From Pandoraea iniqua (GTDB lineage: Bacteria; Pseudomonadota; Gammaproteobacteria; Burkholderiales; Burkholderiaceae): a stretch of DNA of 64,000 nt. Every line of letters begins with the position of its first letter. Positions within the stretch are counted from its first letter, which is position 1. This document shows, one piece after another, positions 50,418-59,239 of the stretch. Below the pieces are notes generated by a model. The model saw nothing but the letters and a program-made list of their open reading frames with translations. It was not told the origin of the DNA and searched no databases. The stretch spans positions 186,001-250,000 of the forward strand of contig NZ_CABPSF010000005.1 of the NCBI RefSeq assembly GCF_902459685.1. Reading direction: 5' to 3'. A program made the translations under genes and the position numbers.

Positions 50418-51886
50418 TCGCTGTTTCGATGTCGAACGGCTCCCGGCGACGCCTGCCGCTGCGCGCAATAGTCCTCGCCACATCACTTGCCCTGCTGGCG
50501 ACAGGTTGCACGACACTCGGTCCCGACTACCGCAGCCCTCATATCGATGTGCCGTCGCAATGGCATGAAGCGCAACAGGGGCACGATGGGCGCGGCGAAT
50601 TCAGTGCTGCCCAGCAGGAGCCACTGCGCACGTGGTGGCGATCGTTCAACGATCCGGTACTCGACCAACTGGTCGATGCCGCACTGGCGGGCAATCAGGA
50701 TCTCGCCATTGCCCGAACGCGGCTGACGCAAGCAAGAGCCGAGCGTATTCAGATTGCCGCCGGGCTCGGGCCGACAGTCTCGGTCGGCGGTGTCGGGCAA
50801 GCGTTGCGCTCCAGTGAACGCCTCGACTGGCCGCCCGGCATTGGTGGATCGCGGACATGGCGCGCCGGCTTCGACGCCAGTTGGGAACTCGATATCTTCG
50901 GCGGCACGCGCCGCGCTGTGGAAGCCGCCGACGCGCAAATCGATGCCGTGACCGACGACGCGCACGCGGTACAGGTGAGCTTGCTTGCCGAACTCGCCGC
51001 CGACTACGCCATGTTGCGCACGGCGCAGGCTCGGCTCGCCATTGCACAGGAAAACATCCGCAACCTGACGCAAGGCGAACAGCTTGCCGAACGAGCGCTG
51101 GCGCACGGCCTCGGCACGTCGGCCGACGTGGCGCAGGCGCGCGCTGAGCGCGAGACGGCGCAGGCGTTGCCGCCGCAACTGGACGCCGAAGTCGCGCGAC
51201 TCAGCCATGCCATCGGTGTATTGACGGGTGGCTTCTCGGGCGACTGGCGTGACCTGCTGGCACAGCCGTCGCCACGGTTACCCGTCGCGCCCTCCTTGCC
51301 GTTGTCGATGCCTTCGGAGGTGATGCGCCAGCGTCCCGACGTGCGTGCCGCCGAGCGCCGGTTGGCGGCCGCGACGGCGCAGATCGGTGTCGCGGAGGCC
51401 GCGCGCTTTCCTCACTTCAGCATTCCCCTGAGTCTCGGCACGACGGCCAGTCTGTTGAGTGACCTGTTCTCGGGCGCGAGTCTCGCGTGGTCCGCGGCGT
51501 TGCAGACGAGCCAGACGCTCTACGACGGCGGGCGGGCCCGTGCCGGTGTCACGGCAGCACAGGCGCAGGCGGACGCGGCACGACTCGCCTATGAGCGCGA
51601 CGTGCGGCTGGCGCTACGCGACGTCGAAGATGCGCTTACGGGGCTGAACAGCGAACGCGCGCGGCAGCTTTCGCTGGCGGCGGCGGTGGGCGACAGCCAG
51701 CAGGCGCTCGACCGGGCGACGCGGTTATACCGCCGTGGACTGAGCGGTTATTTGCCCGTGCTGACTGCGCAACGTGCGGCCAACCACGCCCGCGATGCGC
51801 TCGCTTTGAGTCAGGGCGGCGAGGTGCGCAGCGCGATTGCGCTCTACAAGTCGCTCGGCGCGGGTTGGGAGGAGGCGGTGAATTGA
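50414..51886 (+). CDS. NodT-family outer-membrane efflux lipoprotein
   Basis: A TolC-type channel for the upstream pump. The ATG at 50414 gives a lipoprotein signal with lipobox LLATGC and Cys32; a second ATG at 50429 is possible. Two repeated OEP domains follow, each with long helices rich in Ala, Gln, Arg, and the motif LTQARAERIQIAAGLGPTVS in the first. MRQRPDVRAAERRLAAATAQ is the NodT hallmark. Length is 490 residues. Confidence 0.93.
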   Translation: MIAVSMSNGSRRRLPLRAIVLATSLALLATGCTTLGPDYRSPHIDVPSQWHEAQQGHDGRGEFSAAQQEPLRTWWRSFNDPVLDQLVDAALAGNQDLAIARTRLTQARAERIQIAAGLGPTVSVGGVGQALRSSERLDWPPGIGGSRTWRAGFDASWELDIFGGTRRAVEAADAQIDAVTDDAHAVQVSLLAELAADYAMLRTAQARLAIAQENIRNLTQGEQLAERALAHGLGTSADVAQARAERETAQALPPQLDAEVARLSHAIGVLTGGFSGDWRDLLAQPSPRLPVAPSLPLSMPSEVMRQRPDVRAAERRLAAATAQIGVAEAARFPHFSIPLSLGTTASLLSDLFSGASLAWSAALQTSQTLYDGGRARAGVTAAQAQADAARLAYERDVRLALRDVEDALTGLNSERARQLSLAAAVGDSQQALDRATRLYRRGLSGYLPVLTAQRAANHARDALALSQGGEVRSAIALYKSLGAGWEEAVN

Positions 51887-51946
51887 TCCGCCACCGCATG
51901 CCGTATTGCACTCGTTTCATTCAACACGCAACAGGAGTTATTGACC

Positions 51947-52339
51947 ATGCCACTCGATCCACAGATGTTTTCGATCCATGACATTCGCGAGTTGCCGTTT
52001 GTCCTCTTCAATCAGCACGCCGCCGAACCCGGCTATGCCGGCCAATGGGAGGCGGAAATGGCCGCGCTCGTGAACAACGGCGAACCGTTCGTGGTGGTCT
52101 ACGATCAGTTGAAGGGCGACGAATCCCATGAAGACCGCAAGCAGCGCGCCGTCTGGCTCAAGCACAACAAGGCGGCGCTGGCCGAAGTGTGCAAGGCGCT
52201 CGTGAGCATCGAGCCCGACGACACCCAGCGCGCTATGGTCAAGGCGATGGGCGAGACGGCGGTCAAGGCGTTCGGCATTGCCCATGAAGCCGTCGCGACG
52301 CGAGAGGAGGCCCACGCGCTGGTTCGGCGCCTGACATAA
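51947..52339 (+). CDS. Small uncharacterised protein
   Basis: A 130-residue soluble protein I do not recognise by name. It is acidic, has no signal peptide or membrane segment, and mixes a short beta-rich start (RELPFVLFNQ, EPFVVVYDQ) with helices towards the end. AGGAG at 51933-51937 supports the ATG at 51947; a TTG six bases earlier has poor spacing. It follows the efflux genes after 60 bases and could be read from the same transcript. Confidence 0.7.
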   Translation: MPLDPQMFSIHDIRELPFVLFNQHAAEPGYAGQWEAEMAALVNNGEPFVVVYDQLKGDESHEDRKQRAVWLKHNKAALAEVCKALVSIEPDDTQRAMVKAMGETAVKAFGIAHEAVATREEAHALVRRLT

Positions 52340-52387
52340 TGCAGGCTTGCGCATGGCGGACGACCGGTTGCGGGCAGGAGGTGGGTG

Positions 52388-53197
52388 GTGTCAGAAGAGG
52401 TGCATTACAGTCATTCGAGCGACATTCCGGGCCTGACGCTGGGCACGGCGCGTTTCGCCGAGTTCCGCTTTGCGCCTCACTACCATCTCGACTGTCATAT
52501 CGCGCTGATCGCCAGCGGCGTGCAACGGCAAACCATGCGGGGTGAATCGCTGGTGCTGACCCGAGGCACGATCCAGCTCATGCCGCCGGGCGAAGTTCAT
52601 GACGGCACGGCAGGGGCCGAAGCCTCGTACACGCTCCAGACGTTTCGGCTCTCGCCGGCCTTGCTCGACGGTCTCGGTGAAGAAATCACGGGCAAGCACT
52701 ATTTCCCGTCGCAGGCCGCCGTCGTGCTTCAGGACGCGAGCCTTGCCGAGCAACTGCTGGGCATCCATGCGGCCTTGCGCCAGCCTGGCGGCGACGTCAT
52801 GCGCAGCGAAACCCAAGTGCTTTCCGTGCTTGAGTCGCTGTTTGCCCGCATGCGGCGGCCGGCACCGTTGGCGGTCGCGGGGGCGCTGTCGTCGCAGCAA
52901 TTGCAGCGCGTGCGCGATTATGTGGAGGCCCATGTCGCGCAGAAGATCGTGCTGGAGGACTTGTCGGGTCTGGTCGGCCTCGACCGGTTCCGGTTTCTCA
53001 AGTTGTTCAAGCACACCATCGGCATGACACCGCACGCGTGGCTGCTGCGAATGCGGCTCGAAAAGGCCGTGGCGCTGATGCATGCGAATCGCGAGATGCC
53101 CATGACGGAGGTCGCGCACGCCGTCGGATTCTTCGATCAAAGCCATTTCACGCGCGCATTTCGGCAGGCCTACGGGGTGACGCCCGCGCGGTTCTGA
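52388..53197 (+). CDS. AraC-family transcriptional regulator
   Basis: A 269-residue regulator. The N-terminal cupin-like sensing part (residues 10-130; HYHLDCHIALIASGVQRQTM, MPPGEVHDGTAG) is followed by two helix-turn-helix units (about 170-268) with the AraC signature AVGFFDQSHFTRAFRQAYGV. I chose GTG 52388, seven bases after AGGAG; another GTG lies three bases earlier. The target is unknown; neighbours are the efflux operon upstream and the aldolase downstream. Confidence 0.9.
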   Translation: MSEEVHYSHSSDIPGLTLGTARFAEFRFAPHYHLDCHIALIASGVQRQTMRGESLVLTRGTIQLMPPGEVHDGTAGAEASYTLQTFRLSPALLDGLGEEITGKHYFPSQAAVVLQDASLAEQLLGIHAALRQPGGDVMRSETQVLSVLESLFARMRRPAPLAVAGALSSQQLQRVRDYVEAHVAQKIVLEDLSGLVGLDRFRFLKLFKHTIGMTPHAWLLRMRLEKAVALMHANREMPMTEVAHAVGFFDQSHFTRAFRQAYGVTPARF

Positions 53198-53318
53198 TGG
53201 CCAAGAGACGCCTCGATCAATTTTTTACAAGGCGATTCCGGTAACTGCCGGTAGTCTTCTGTCCAGTGCCCGGCCGGACCCTCGTCCGGGCGTTCCACTT
53301 CCAAGGCAGAAGCCCGGT

Positions 53319-54380
53319 ATGACGACTTTCAGCTTTCTCGACGATTACAGCGAGGGTGCACACCCCGACATCCTCAGCGCGCTCACGGCATCCAACCTCG
53401 AACAACAGCGCCCGTACGGCGACGACGACTACTGTGCCGACGCGACGGCGCGCATCAAGGCGCGTCTGGGCGATCGCTTCCAAGGCGCGATCCACTATGT
53501 GGCCAGTGGCACGCTTGCCAATATCGTGTCGATTGCCGCTTGCCTGCGGCCACACGAAGCCGTGATCGCCGCGACCTCCGGGCATATTGTGACGCGCGAG
53601 GCGGGAGCCATTGAGGCGACCGGCCACAAGTTGATCGTGGTGCCGCCCGTCGACGGAAAACTCACGCCGCAGAGCATCGAAACGGCGCTGGACAGCAACG
53701 CGCATTTTCCGCACATGGCGAAGCCCCGGCTCATCTATCTCTCGAATGCGACCGAGACGGGGACGGTCTACACGCTGGCCGAACTTCGCGCGATATCCAC
53801 GCTGGCCCGGCAGCGCGGACTCTTGTTGTTCGTCGACGGCGCACGACTGGGCGCGGCGCTGGCCTCCGACCAGAACGACGCGACGCTGGCCGACATCGCG
53901 TCGCTGGCGGATATCTTCTGGATCGGCGGCACCAAGGCGGGCGCACTGATCGGCGAGGCCATCGTCGTTTGCCATCCCGAACTGGCGGTGGACTTCGCGT
54001 TCCACCTCAAGCAGCGCGGCGCGATGCTGGCCAAGGGACGTTTGCTGGGCATTCAGTTTCAGGCGCTGTTCGGCGACAAGGATTTGTTCTTCCAGAACGC
54101 GCGACACGCCAATGCGATGGCCGCGAGACTGGCGGCGGGCATCGTTGCCAACGGCCATGAACTGGCTTCGGAAACGGCCACGAATCTGGTGTTCGCGGTA
54201 CTGCCCGATACCGTCATCGAAGCGATGAAGCGCGACTTTGACTTCTACGTCTGGGAGCGCACCGATGCCAGCCGTTCACTTGTCCGGCTGGTGACGTCGT
54301 GGGCGACCGATGTCCGGCAAGTCGATGCGTTCGTGGCGCGGCTTGCCGAATTGCGGGGTCAGGCGAGAGCCGCTGGCTGA
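53319..54380 (+). CDS. Threonine aldolase-like beta-eliminating lyase (PLP)
   Basis: A 353-residue fold-type I PLP enzyme like low-specificity L-threonine aldolase, which splits threonine to glycine and acetaldehyde. The PLP Lys is Lys206 in IGGTKAGA, with the ring-binding FVDGARLGAAL upstream. GDDDYCADATARI near residue 35 and YVASGTLANIVSIAA carry the phosphate-binding region. It is divided from the AraC gene by 120 bases. Other activities such as phenylserine aldolase are possible. Confidence 0.88.
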   Translation: MTTFSFLDDYSEGAHPDILSALTASNLEQQRPYGDDDYCADATARIKARLGDRFQGAIHYVASGTLANIVSIAACLRPHEAVIAATSGHIVTREAGAIEATGHKLIVVPPVDGKLTPQSIETALDSNAHFPHMAKPRLIYLSNATETGTVYTLAELRAISTLARQRGLLLFVDGARLGAALASDQNDATLADIASLADIFWIGGTKAGALIGEAIVVCHPELAVDFAFHLKQRGAMLAKGRLLGIQFQALFGDKDLFFQNARHANAMAARLAAGIVANGHELASETATNLVFAVLPDTVIEAMKRDFDFYVWERTDASRSLVRLVTSWATDVRQVDAFVARLAELRGQARAAG

Positions 54381-54495
54381 CGCATCGTTTTGCACTTCGC
54401 CGGTGCGGCGTTGGCGCTCGGTTGGGATTGCGAAAGACCGGCGATATCGACGGGACTATCATGGTCGCGCAGCGCCACTTGAATAGGAGATAGCG

Positions 54496-54975
54496 ATGAC
54501 ACAACTCGTCACCATGCTTTGGTTCGATCAGGGTCAGGCCCGCGAGGCCGCAGAGTTCTATGCCGCAACGTTTCCCGATAGTCATGTCGACGCCAGACAC
54601 GTGTCGCCCATCCCGGGCATCGGCGTGGGGCCGGAATTGACCGTCGACTTCACCGTGGTCGGCCGCCGATTTGTCGGGCTGAACGGTGGACCGAATTTCA
54701 AACCGAATGAAGCGGTGAGCTTCATGGTGGTCACCGGCGATCAGGCGGAGACCGACCGCTACTGGAACGCCGTGATCGGCAACGGCGGGGCGGCCATGGA
54801 CTGCGGCTGGTGCAAGGACCGCTGGGGCTTCTCGTGGCAAATCACGCCGCAGCGCTTGCTCGATCTCGTCGGCGGCAGCGATCCCGTCGCAGGACGGCGC
54901 GCCATGGAAGCCATGATGCAGATGCAGAAGATCGATATCGCCGCGCTCGACCGCGCCGTCGCCGCCGCGGACTGA
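54496..54975 (+). CDS. VOC-superfamily PhnB-like protein
   Basis: A 159-residue vicinal-oxygen-chelate fold protein of the PhnB / 3-demethylubiquinone-methyltransferase-like group. Two beta-alpha-beta-beta-beta modules are visible: LWFDQGQAREAAEFYAATFP and FMVVTGDQAETDRYWNAV, followed by CGWCKDRWGFSWQITP. The C-terminal helix (MEAMMQMQKIDIAAL) is typical. It is probably not an actual methyltransferase. AGGAGA precedes the ATG. Confidence 0.85.
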   Translation: MTQLVTMLWFDQGQAREAAEFYAATFPDSHVDARHVSPIPGIGVGPELTVDFTVVGRRFVGLNGGPNFKPNEAVSFMVVTGDQAETDRYWNAVIGNGGAAMDCGWCKDRWGFSWQITPQRLLDLVGGSDPVAGRRAMEAMMQMQKIDIAALDRAVAAAD

Positions 54976-54995
54976 CGTGACGGCAAGTACCGCCT

Positions 54996-55045
54996 GAAGT
55001 GCGACCGAAGTGAGACCGAAGTGAGACCGAAGTGAGACCGAAGCG
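54996..55045. repeat. 11-bp tandem repeat, about 4.5 copies
   Basis: GAAGTGMGACC repeats at 54996, 55007, 55018 and 55029, with a partial unit at 55040. The first copy has C where the others have A. It lies in the intergenic space between the converging VOC and MFS genes. Confidence 0.9.
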
Positions 55046-55090
55046 CCCGAATCGTGGGGCGCTTCGGCGCTTCACCTGCCGAATGATGGC

Positions 55091-56350
55091 TTAGTGGTGG
55101 CGTCGCGGCGCAAAGCCGTGCCGCCGTGCGGCGAAGGCGACAAGCCACGCCGCCAGCACCAGTCCGAGCAACACCCACGGCATGGCCGCCGCCCCGAGGG
55201 TTTCGAGCACGGCACCCCCGAGCACGCCGCTGACGGCGAACGACAGATTGAACACGGTCACGAGCATCGACTGCGCCACGTGTTCGTGTTCTCCCGCGGC
55301 ATCGCCCAGTGCGGTTTGCAGCAACGTGGGGGCACCGCTGAAGCTCAGGCCCCAGAACACGGCACCGACGCCGAGCACCGGCCACGATGCGCCCCATCCG
55401 CTGAACGCGACAATCACCAGCGCAAAGGTGCCCAGTGCCACCAGCACCAGCCGGCGCAGCCAGCGATCCACCCACAGGCCCACGCCCCACAGGCCGACGA
55501 GCGTGCAAATGCCGAACGTCGACAGCATGGCCGCCAGACGGTCTTCTTTGCCGAGCGATGCCAAAAACGGCGCGATGTAGGTGTAGAGCGTGTAGTGCGC
55601 AATGACCCACAGCATCACGACGGCCAACACCGGACGCACGCCCGGCAGGCGCAGCACGTCGCCGATGCGGGCTCGCTCGCCGACCGTTTCGGCGTGCACG
55701 TCGGGCACGATGAGCTGCACCCAGCCCACCAGAATCAGCGCGAACGCCGACAGGCCGCCGAACACCCAGCGCCAGCCGATCAGGTGCCCGAGCCACGTCG
55801 CCATCGGCACGCCGATAGCTAACGCCAGCGGCACGCCGAGCATGGCGATTGCTAAAGCCCGGCCCTGACGCGACGGCGGCACGAGACGGCGCGCGTAGGT
55901 GGCGATCTCGCTCCACGCCAGCCCGGTGGCCATCCCAACGACGAAGCGCGCGGCTAACGAGAGCACGAAGTGCGTCGACACAGCTGTAACCAGATTGCAG
56001 GCGAAAAAGCCGAGCAGCGCCGTGGTCAGCACCCGGCGGCGCGGCCAGCGCTGGAGCAACGTCGTGAGCGGCACCGCGCCGAGCCCGGCGCCCAGCGCGC
56101 AGAGCGTCGCCCACTGACCGGCCCACGCTTCGGACACGTGGAAGCCTTCGGCCAGTTGCGGCAATAAGCCGGCGGGTACGGTTTCGTTGGCGGCGGCAAC
56201 GAACGTGGCAAGCATCAGCGCCACCATCGACGCCCACGGTGTGGCGTCGGCGGCATGGCCCGGGGTGATGGGGGTGACGGGGGCGTCGGTTGGACGGACA
56301 GAAGTGGCACGACCGCTACTGGTCGCGGGGGAAGGAGAGGACATGGTCAT
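55091..56350 (-). CDS. MFS transporter, DHA1-type efflux
   Basis: A 419-residue, 12-segment permease resembling sugar/arabinose or purine efflux pumps (PbuE/AraJ-like). After a 38-residue Ser/Thr/Pro-rich tail, membrane helices run from ASMVALMLATFVAAANETVP on. QRWPRRRVLTTALLG is the helix 2-3 motif, and LAARFVVGMATGLAWSEIA the helix 4 region. An ATG six bases inside is also possible. It is divergent from a LysR regulator. Confidence 0.87.
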   Translation of the reverse strand: MTMSSPSPATSSGRATSVRPTDAPVTPITPGHAADATPWASMVALMLATFVAAANETVPAGLLPQLAEGFHVSEAWAGQWATLCALGAGLGAVPLTTLLQRWPRRRVLTTALLGFFACNLVTAVSTHFVLSLAARFVVGMATGLAWSEIATYARRLVPPSRQGRALAIAMLGVPLALAIGVPMATWLGHLIGWRWVFGGLSAFALILVGWVQLIVPDVHAETVGERARIGDVLRLPGVRPVLAVVMLWVIAHYTLYTYIAPFLASLGKEDRLAAMLSTFGICTLVGLWGVGLWVDRWLRRLVLVALGTFALVIVAFSGWGASWPVLGVGAVFWGLSFSGAPTLLQTALGDAAGEHEHVAQSMLVTVFNLSFAVSGVLGGAVLETLGAAAMPWVLLGLVLAAWLVAFAARRHGFAPRRHH

Positions 56351-56412
56351 TCATCGGCATCGAAACGTCCCCGGAAGGGACAACATGACGAAGTCTGCCG
56401 ATGCGAGTTACA

Positions 56413-56437
56413 TTTGATAATTCGTCGAATCATTGAA
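56413..56437. promoter_or_regulatory. Imperfect 25-bp palindrome between the MFS and LysR genes
   Basis: Centred on T56425, the core ATTCG-T-CGAAT is perfect and 9 of 12 mirrored pairs match over the full stretch. It fits a LysR-type binding site in the shared promoter region. Confidence 0.6.
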
Positions 56438-56506
56438 TGACTTTCAAATTTAGCTGGCAAATGGATCGAGTCGACCAAGTCAATCGAAAGCAGGGGATGC
56501 GGGCAA

Positions 56507-57445
56507 ATGGCCACTGACAAGCTGGGCGATATGCGCCTGTTCACGACAGCGGCAACGCTCGGGAGTCTGTCGGCGGCCGGTCGCAAGCTGGGGCTCTCTC
56601 CGGCGGCGGCGAGCGCGCGGCTGATGAAGCTCGAAGCGTCGTTGCAGACGCGGCTGTTCGTGCGCACCACGCGCCAGTTGCGTCTCACGGACGAGGGGCG
56701 CGTGTATCTCGAACACTGTCTGGTGGCGTTGCAGGCCATCGACGACGGCGAGGCGGCGCTGCAAGCGGGCTGCGCCGCCATTCGCGGCAAGATTCGTCTT
56801 TCGGCATCGACGGACTTCGGGCTGCACACCCTCACGCCGTGGCTGGACGAGTTCACGGCACGCTATCCCGATGTGCGTTTGTCCATGACACTGACCGATT
56901 CGATCTCGCATCTCGTGCAGGACGACGTCGATCTGGCCATTCGTTTCAGCGAACCCGATGACGGTGCGCTGGTGGCCCGGCGTCTCGCGCCGATGTGCCG
57001 TGTGCTCTGCGCGTCGCCCGAGTATCTGGCTAAGCATGGCGAGCCGCAGACGCCCGAGGCGCTGGCCGCGCATCAGTTCATCGTGCTGGTGACGTCGTCG
57101 GGTCCGCTGAACGAGTTCCACTTCCGCAAACACGAGGCCACGTGGCAGTTCACGGTGCCGATGGCGCAGGCATGGGAGACGAACGACGGCACGCTGGCGA
57201 GGCGCTGGGCGCTGGATGGCCGCGGCATCGTGCGCAAGACGCTATGGGACGCGGCGGACGACGTACGGGCAGGGCGGTTGAAGATTCTGCTGACGGACTA
57301 CATTGCGAAGGAACCGGGCGTGTACGCCGTGCGGCATCGCACGCGCTATATGGTGCCGAGGGTGCGCGCGCTGCTCGATTTTCTGATCGAACGCTTTGCG
57401 CAGGAGACCGCACGCTGGCCGAATGTCGACCGGTGCCAAGTTTGA
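56507..57445 (+). CDS. LysR-type transcriptional regulator
   Basis: A 312-residue LTTR. The DNA-binding domain covers residues 5-65 (MRLFTTAATLGSLSAAGRKLG, AAASARLMKLEASLQTRLF), and the effector domain has RLSMTLTDSISHLVQDDVDL and DLAIRFSEPDDG. It is in the CrgA-like group. It is divergent from the MFS gene, its probable target, with a palindrome between them. Confidence 0.89.
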   Translation: MATDKLGDMRLFTTAATLGSLSAAGRKLGLSPAAASARLMKLEASLQTRLFVRTTRQLRLTDEGRVYLEHCLVALQAIDDGEAALQAGCAAIRGKIRLSASTDFGLHTLTPWLDEFTARYPDVRLSMTLTDSISHLVQDDVDLAIRFSEPDDGALVARRLAPMCRVLCASPEYLAKHGEPQTPEALAAHQFIVLVTSSGPLNEFHFRKHEATWQFTVPMAQAWETNDGTLARRWALDGRGIVRKTLWDAADDVRAGRLKILLTDYIAKEPGVYAVRHRTRYMVPRVRALLDFLIERFAQETARWPNVDRCQV

Positions 57446-57449
57446 CTTC

Positions 57450-58079
57450 ATGTCATCATACGGCATGGCAACGATCCCCCTTTTCCCGCTCGGCAACGCC
57501 CTGTTTCCCGCAGGGGTGCTGCATTTGCGCATCTTCGAGGTGCGCTATCTCGACATGATCAAGCGCTGCCTGAGCGAGGGGACCGAGTTCGGTGTCGTCG
57601 TGCTGCGGCAGGGCAGTGAAGTGCGCCTGCCCGACTCGCAGGAGGAGCCGGCGATGATCGGCACCCTGGCGCGCATCGACGACTGGCGCGCGCCGATGCC
57701 CGCGCTGCTCGAACTGGTCTGCCGGGGGACGACGAAATTTCGCCTTTCGTCCGTCGAGCTGGCCAAATACGGCCTGTGGATGGGCGAGGCCGAGATGCTG
57801 CCCGACGATGCGCCTACGGCCATTCCCGACACCCTGCAAGTGAGCGCCGATACGCTCGGCAAGCTGATTTCTGGCTTGCAGCGCGACCCGGCCCGTGCGG
57901 CCAAATTGCCGCTCGCGCCCCCTTACCGGCTGGACGAATGCGGCTGGGTGGCCGATCGCTGGGCGGAGTTGCTGCCGCTGCCGGCGCACGAAAAAGAAAC
58001 GCTGCTCGGCATCGACGACCCAATCGCTCGTCTGGCCCGTATTCAGGCGTTTCTGACCGATCACGGCGTGTTGTCCTGA
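57450..58079 (+). CDS. LON-substrate-binding-domain protein (COG2802)
   Basis: A 209-residue protein made of a single Lon N-terminal-type domain without ATPase or protease. IPLFPLGNALFPAGVLHLRIFE at the start (shared with Lon) and FGVVVLRQGSEV are the signatures. Start candidates are the ATG at 57450 and one at 57465. The role is unknown; such proteins might bind Lon substrates. It is five bases after the LysR stop. Confidence 0.86.
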   Translation: MSSYGMATIPLFPLGNALFPAGVLHLRIFEVRYLDMIKRCLSEGTEFGVVVLRQGSEVRLPDSQEEPAMIGTLARIDDWRAPMPALLELVCRGTTKFRLSSVELAKYGLWMGEAEMLPDDAPTAIPDTLQVSADTLGKLISGLQRDPARAAKLPLAPPYRLDECGWVADRWAELLPLPAHEKETLLGIDDPIARLARIQAFLTDHGVLS

Positions 58080-58222
58080 CGCCATCGCGGCATTCTCTTG
58101 CGTCGCCGTCGCCGCTGATCGGCGATAATGCCGCCTGCAAAGTTCTCCTCTCACGTCGCCGCGTCGTCCCGTGAATCCCGCCGGGGCGATGTTCCGCGCG
58201 GCGCGACCGTAACGAAAAATCC

Positions 58223-59113
58223 ATGACAGTCCAGATCAACCAAGAACTCAAGGCGTATATCGATCCGCTCACGGCAGACGAATACGCGGCGCTCGAACAG
58301 AGCCTGCTTGCCGAAGGGTGCCGCGATGCGCTCGTCCTGTGGGGCGACGTGCTGGTCGACGGCCACAACCGCTACGAAATCTGCTGCAAGCACGACATCG
58401 AATTCCGCACGACGCAAAACCCGTCGTTCCAGTCGATGGACGACGTGCGTCTGTGGATGATCGACAACCATCTGGGCCGCCGCAGCGTGTCGGACTACCA
58501 GCGCGGCGTGCTGGCCCTGCGCAAGAAGACGATCATCGAAGCCCGCACGGCCGTGCTGGCGACGGCGGACGAGGCCCCGGCCGCGCCTTTGGCGTCTGGC
58601 GAGGCAGCGCAGGACGGCGCCGCCGCTGCGACCGCTTCGGGGATTCCGGCACACACGATGGCGCTCACGCGGGCGGCGCTGGCACGCGCGGCCAAGCTGT
58701 CGAGCAACACGCTGGGCCAGATCGAGCAGATTCATAACGCGGCGGCACCGGAATTGGTCGATGCCGTGAAGCGCGGCGAAGTGTCGATCAATGCGGCGGC
58801 GGCGGTCTCGACGCTGCCCCAAGCGGCGCAGGTGGCTGCCGTGGTGGCGGGCAAGCAGGAGTTGCGCGAGTTGGCCCGTCAGGTGCGCGAAGCGCGCCCG
58901 GTCAAGCCGCGCAAGAAGAAGGGTGAAGACGAGAACGAGATGGAAGACGACGGCACGCCGCCGTGGGACACCAGCATCGATCCGTCGCAATATCCGGACG
59001 AGCTGACGCGTCTGGGGAACGAGCTCAAGGCCATGACCGCCGAGCGCGATGCCCTCAAGAAGAAGGTGGCCCATCTGACCATCGCCCTCGCAGAAGCGCG
59101 CGCAGGCAAGTAA
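58223..59113 (+). CDS. Orphan ParB-like nuclease/partition-domain protein
   Basis: A 296-residue protein with an N-terminal ParB-like segment: VLWGDVLVDGHNRYEICCKH (about residues 38-57) resembles the ParB/Srx motif, and LWMIDNHLGRRSVSDYQRG follows. A central Ala-rich helical part (about 120-225) resembles the ParB DNA-binding region. The C-terminus has a Lys/Glu-rich stretch and a coiled coil (ELTRLGNELKAMTAERDALKK). There is no parA beside it, so a plasmid-type partition role is not supported here. Close homologues in Burkholderia are annotated as plasmid replication or partition related. Confidence 0.72.
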   Translation: MTVQINQELKAYIDPLTADEYAALEQSLLAEGCRDALVLWGDVLVDGHNRYEICCKHDIEFRTTQNPSFQSMDDVRLWMIDNHLGRRSVSDYQRGVLALRKKTIIEARTAVLATADEAPAAPLASGEAAQDGAAAATASGIPAHTMALTRAALARAAKLSSNTLGQIEQIHNAAAPELVDAVKRGEVSINAAAAVSTLPQAAQVAAVVAGKQELRELARQVREARPVKPRKKKGEDENEMEDDGTPPWDTSIDPSQYPDELTRLGNELKAMTAERDALKKKVAHLTIALAEARAGK

Positions 59114-59188
59114 GCCGAGACGGCGCATCACGCATCGATTCGAAAGCGTCGATGCGTGAGATATATCGATAAAAATATTATTTCGTAT

Positions 59189-59220
59189 ATTGGATCCAAT
59201 AAATCGGAATTGGATCCAGA
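59189..59220. promoter_or_regulatory. Paired palindromic operator upstream of a GntR gene
   Basis: ATTGGATCCAAT at 59189-59200 is a perfect 12-bp palindrome; ATTGGATCCAGA at 59209-59220 repeats it with two changes. They start 20 bp apart, about two helical turns, on an AT-rich stretch. This looks like autoregulation by the FCD-type regulator that follows. Confidence 0.65.
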
Positions 59221-59239
59221 ATCGCAAAAACCGTAGGAA

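Noticed and set aside
58223-59113. ParB-like gene as evidence of an integrated plasmid
   Set aside because: No replication, mobilisation or ParA gene is nearby, and the flanking genes are ordinary chromosomal ones.
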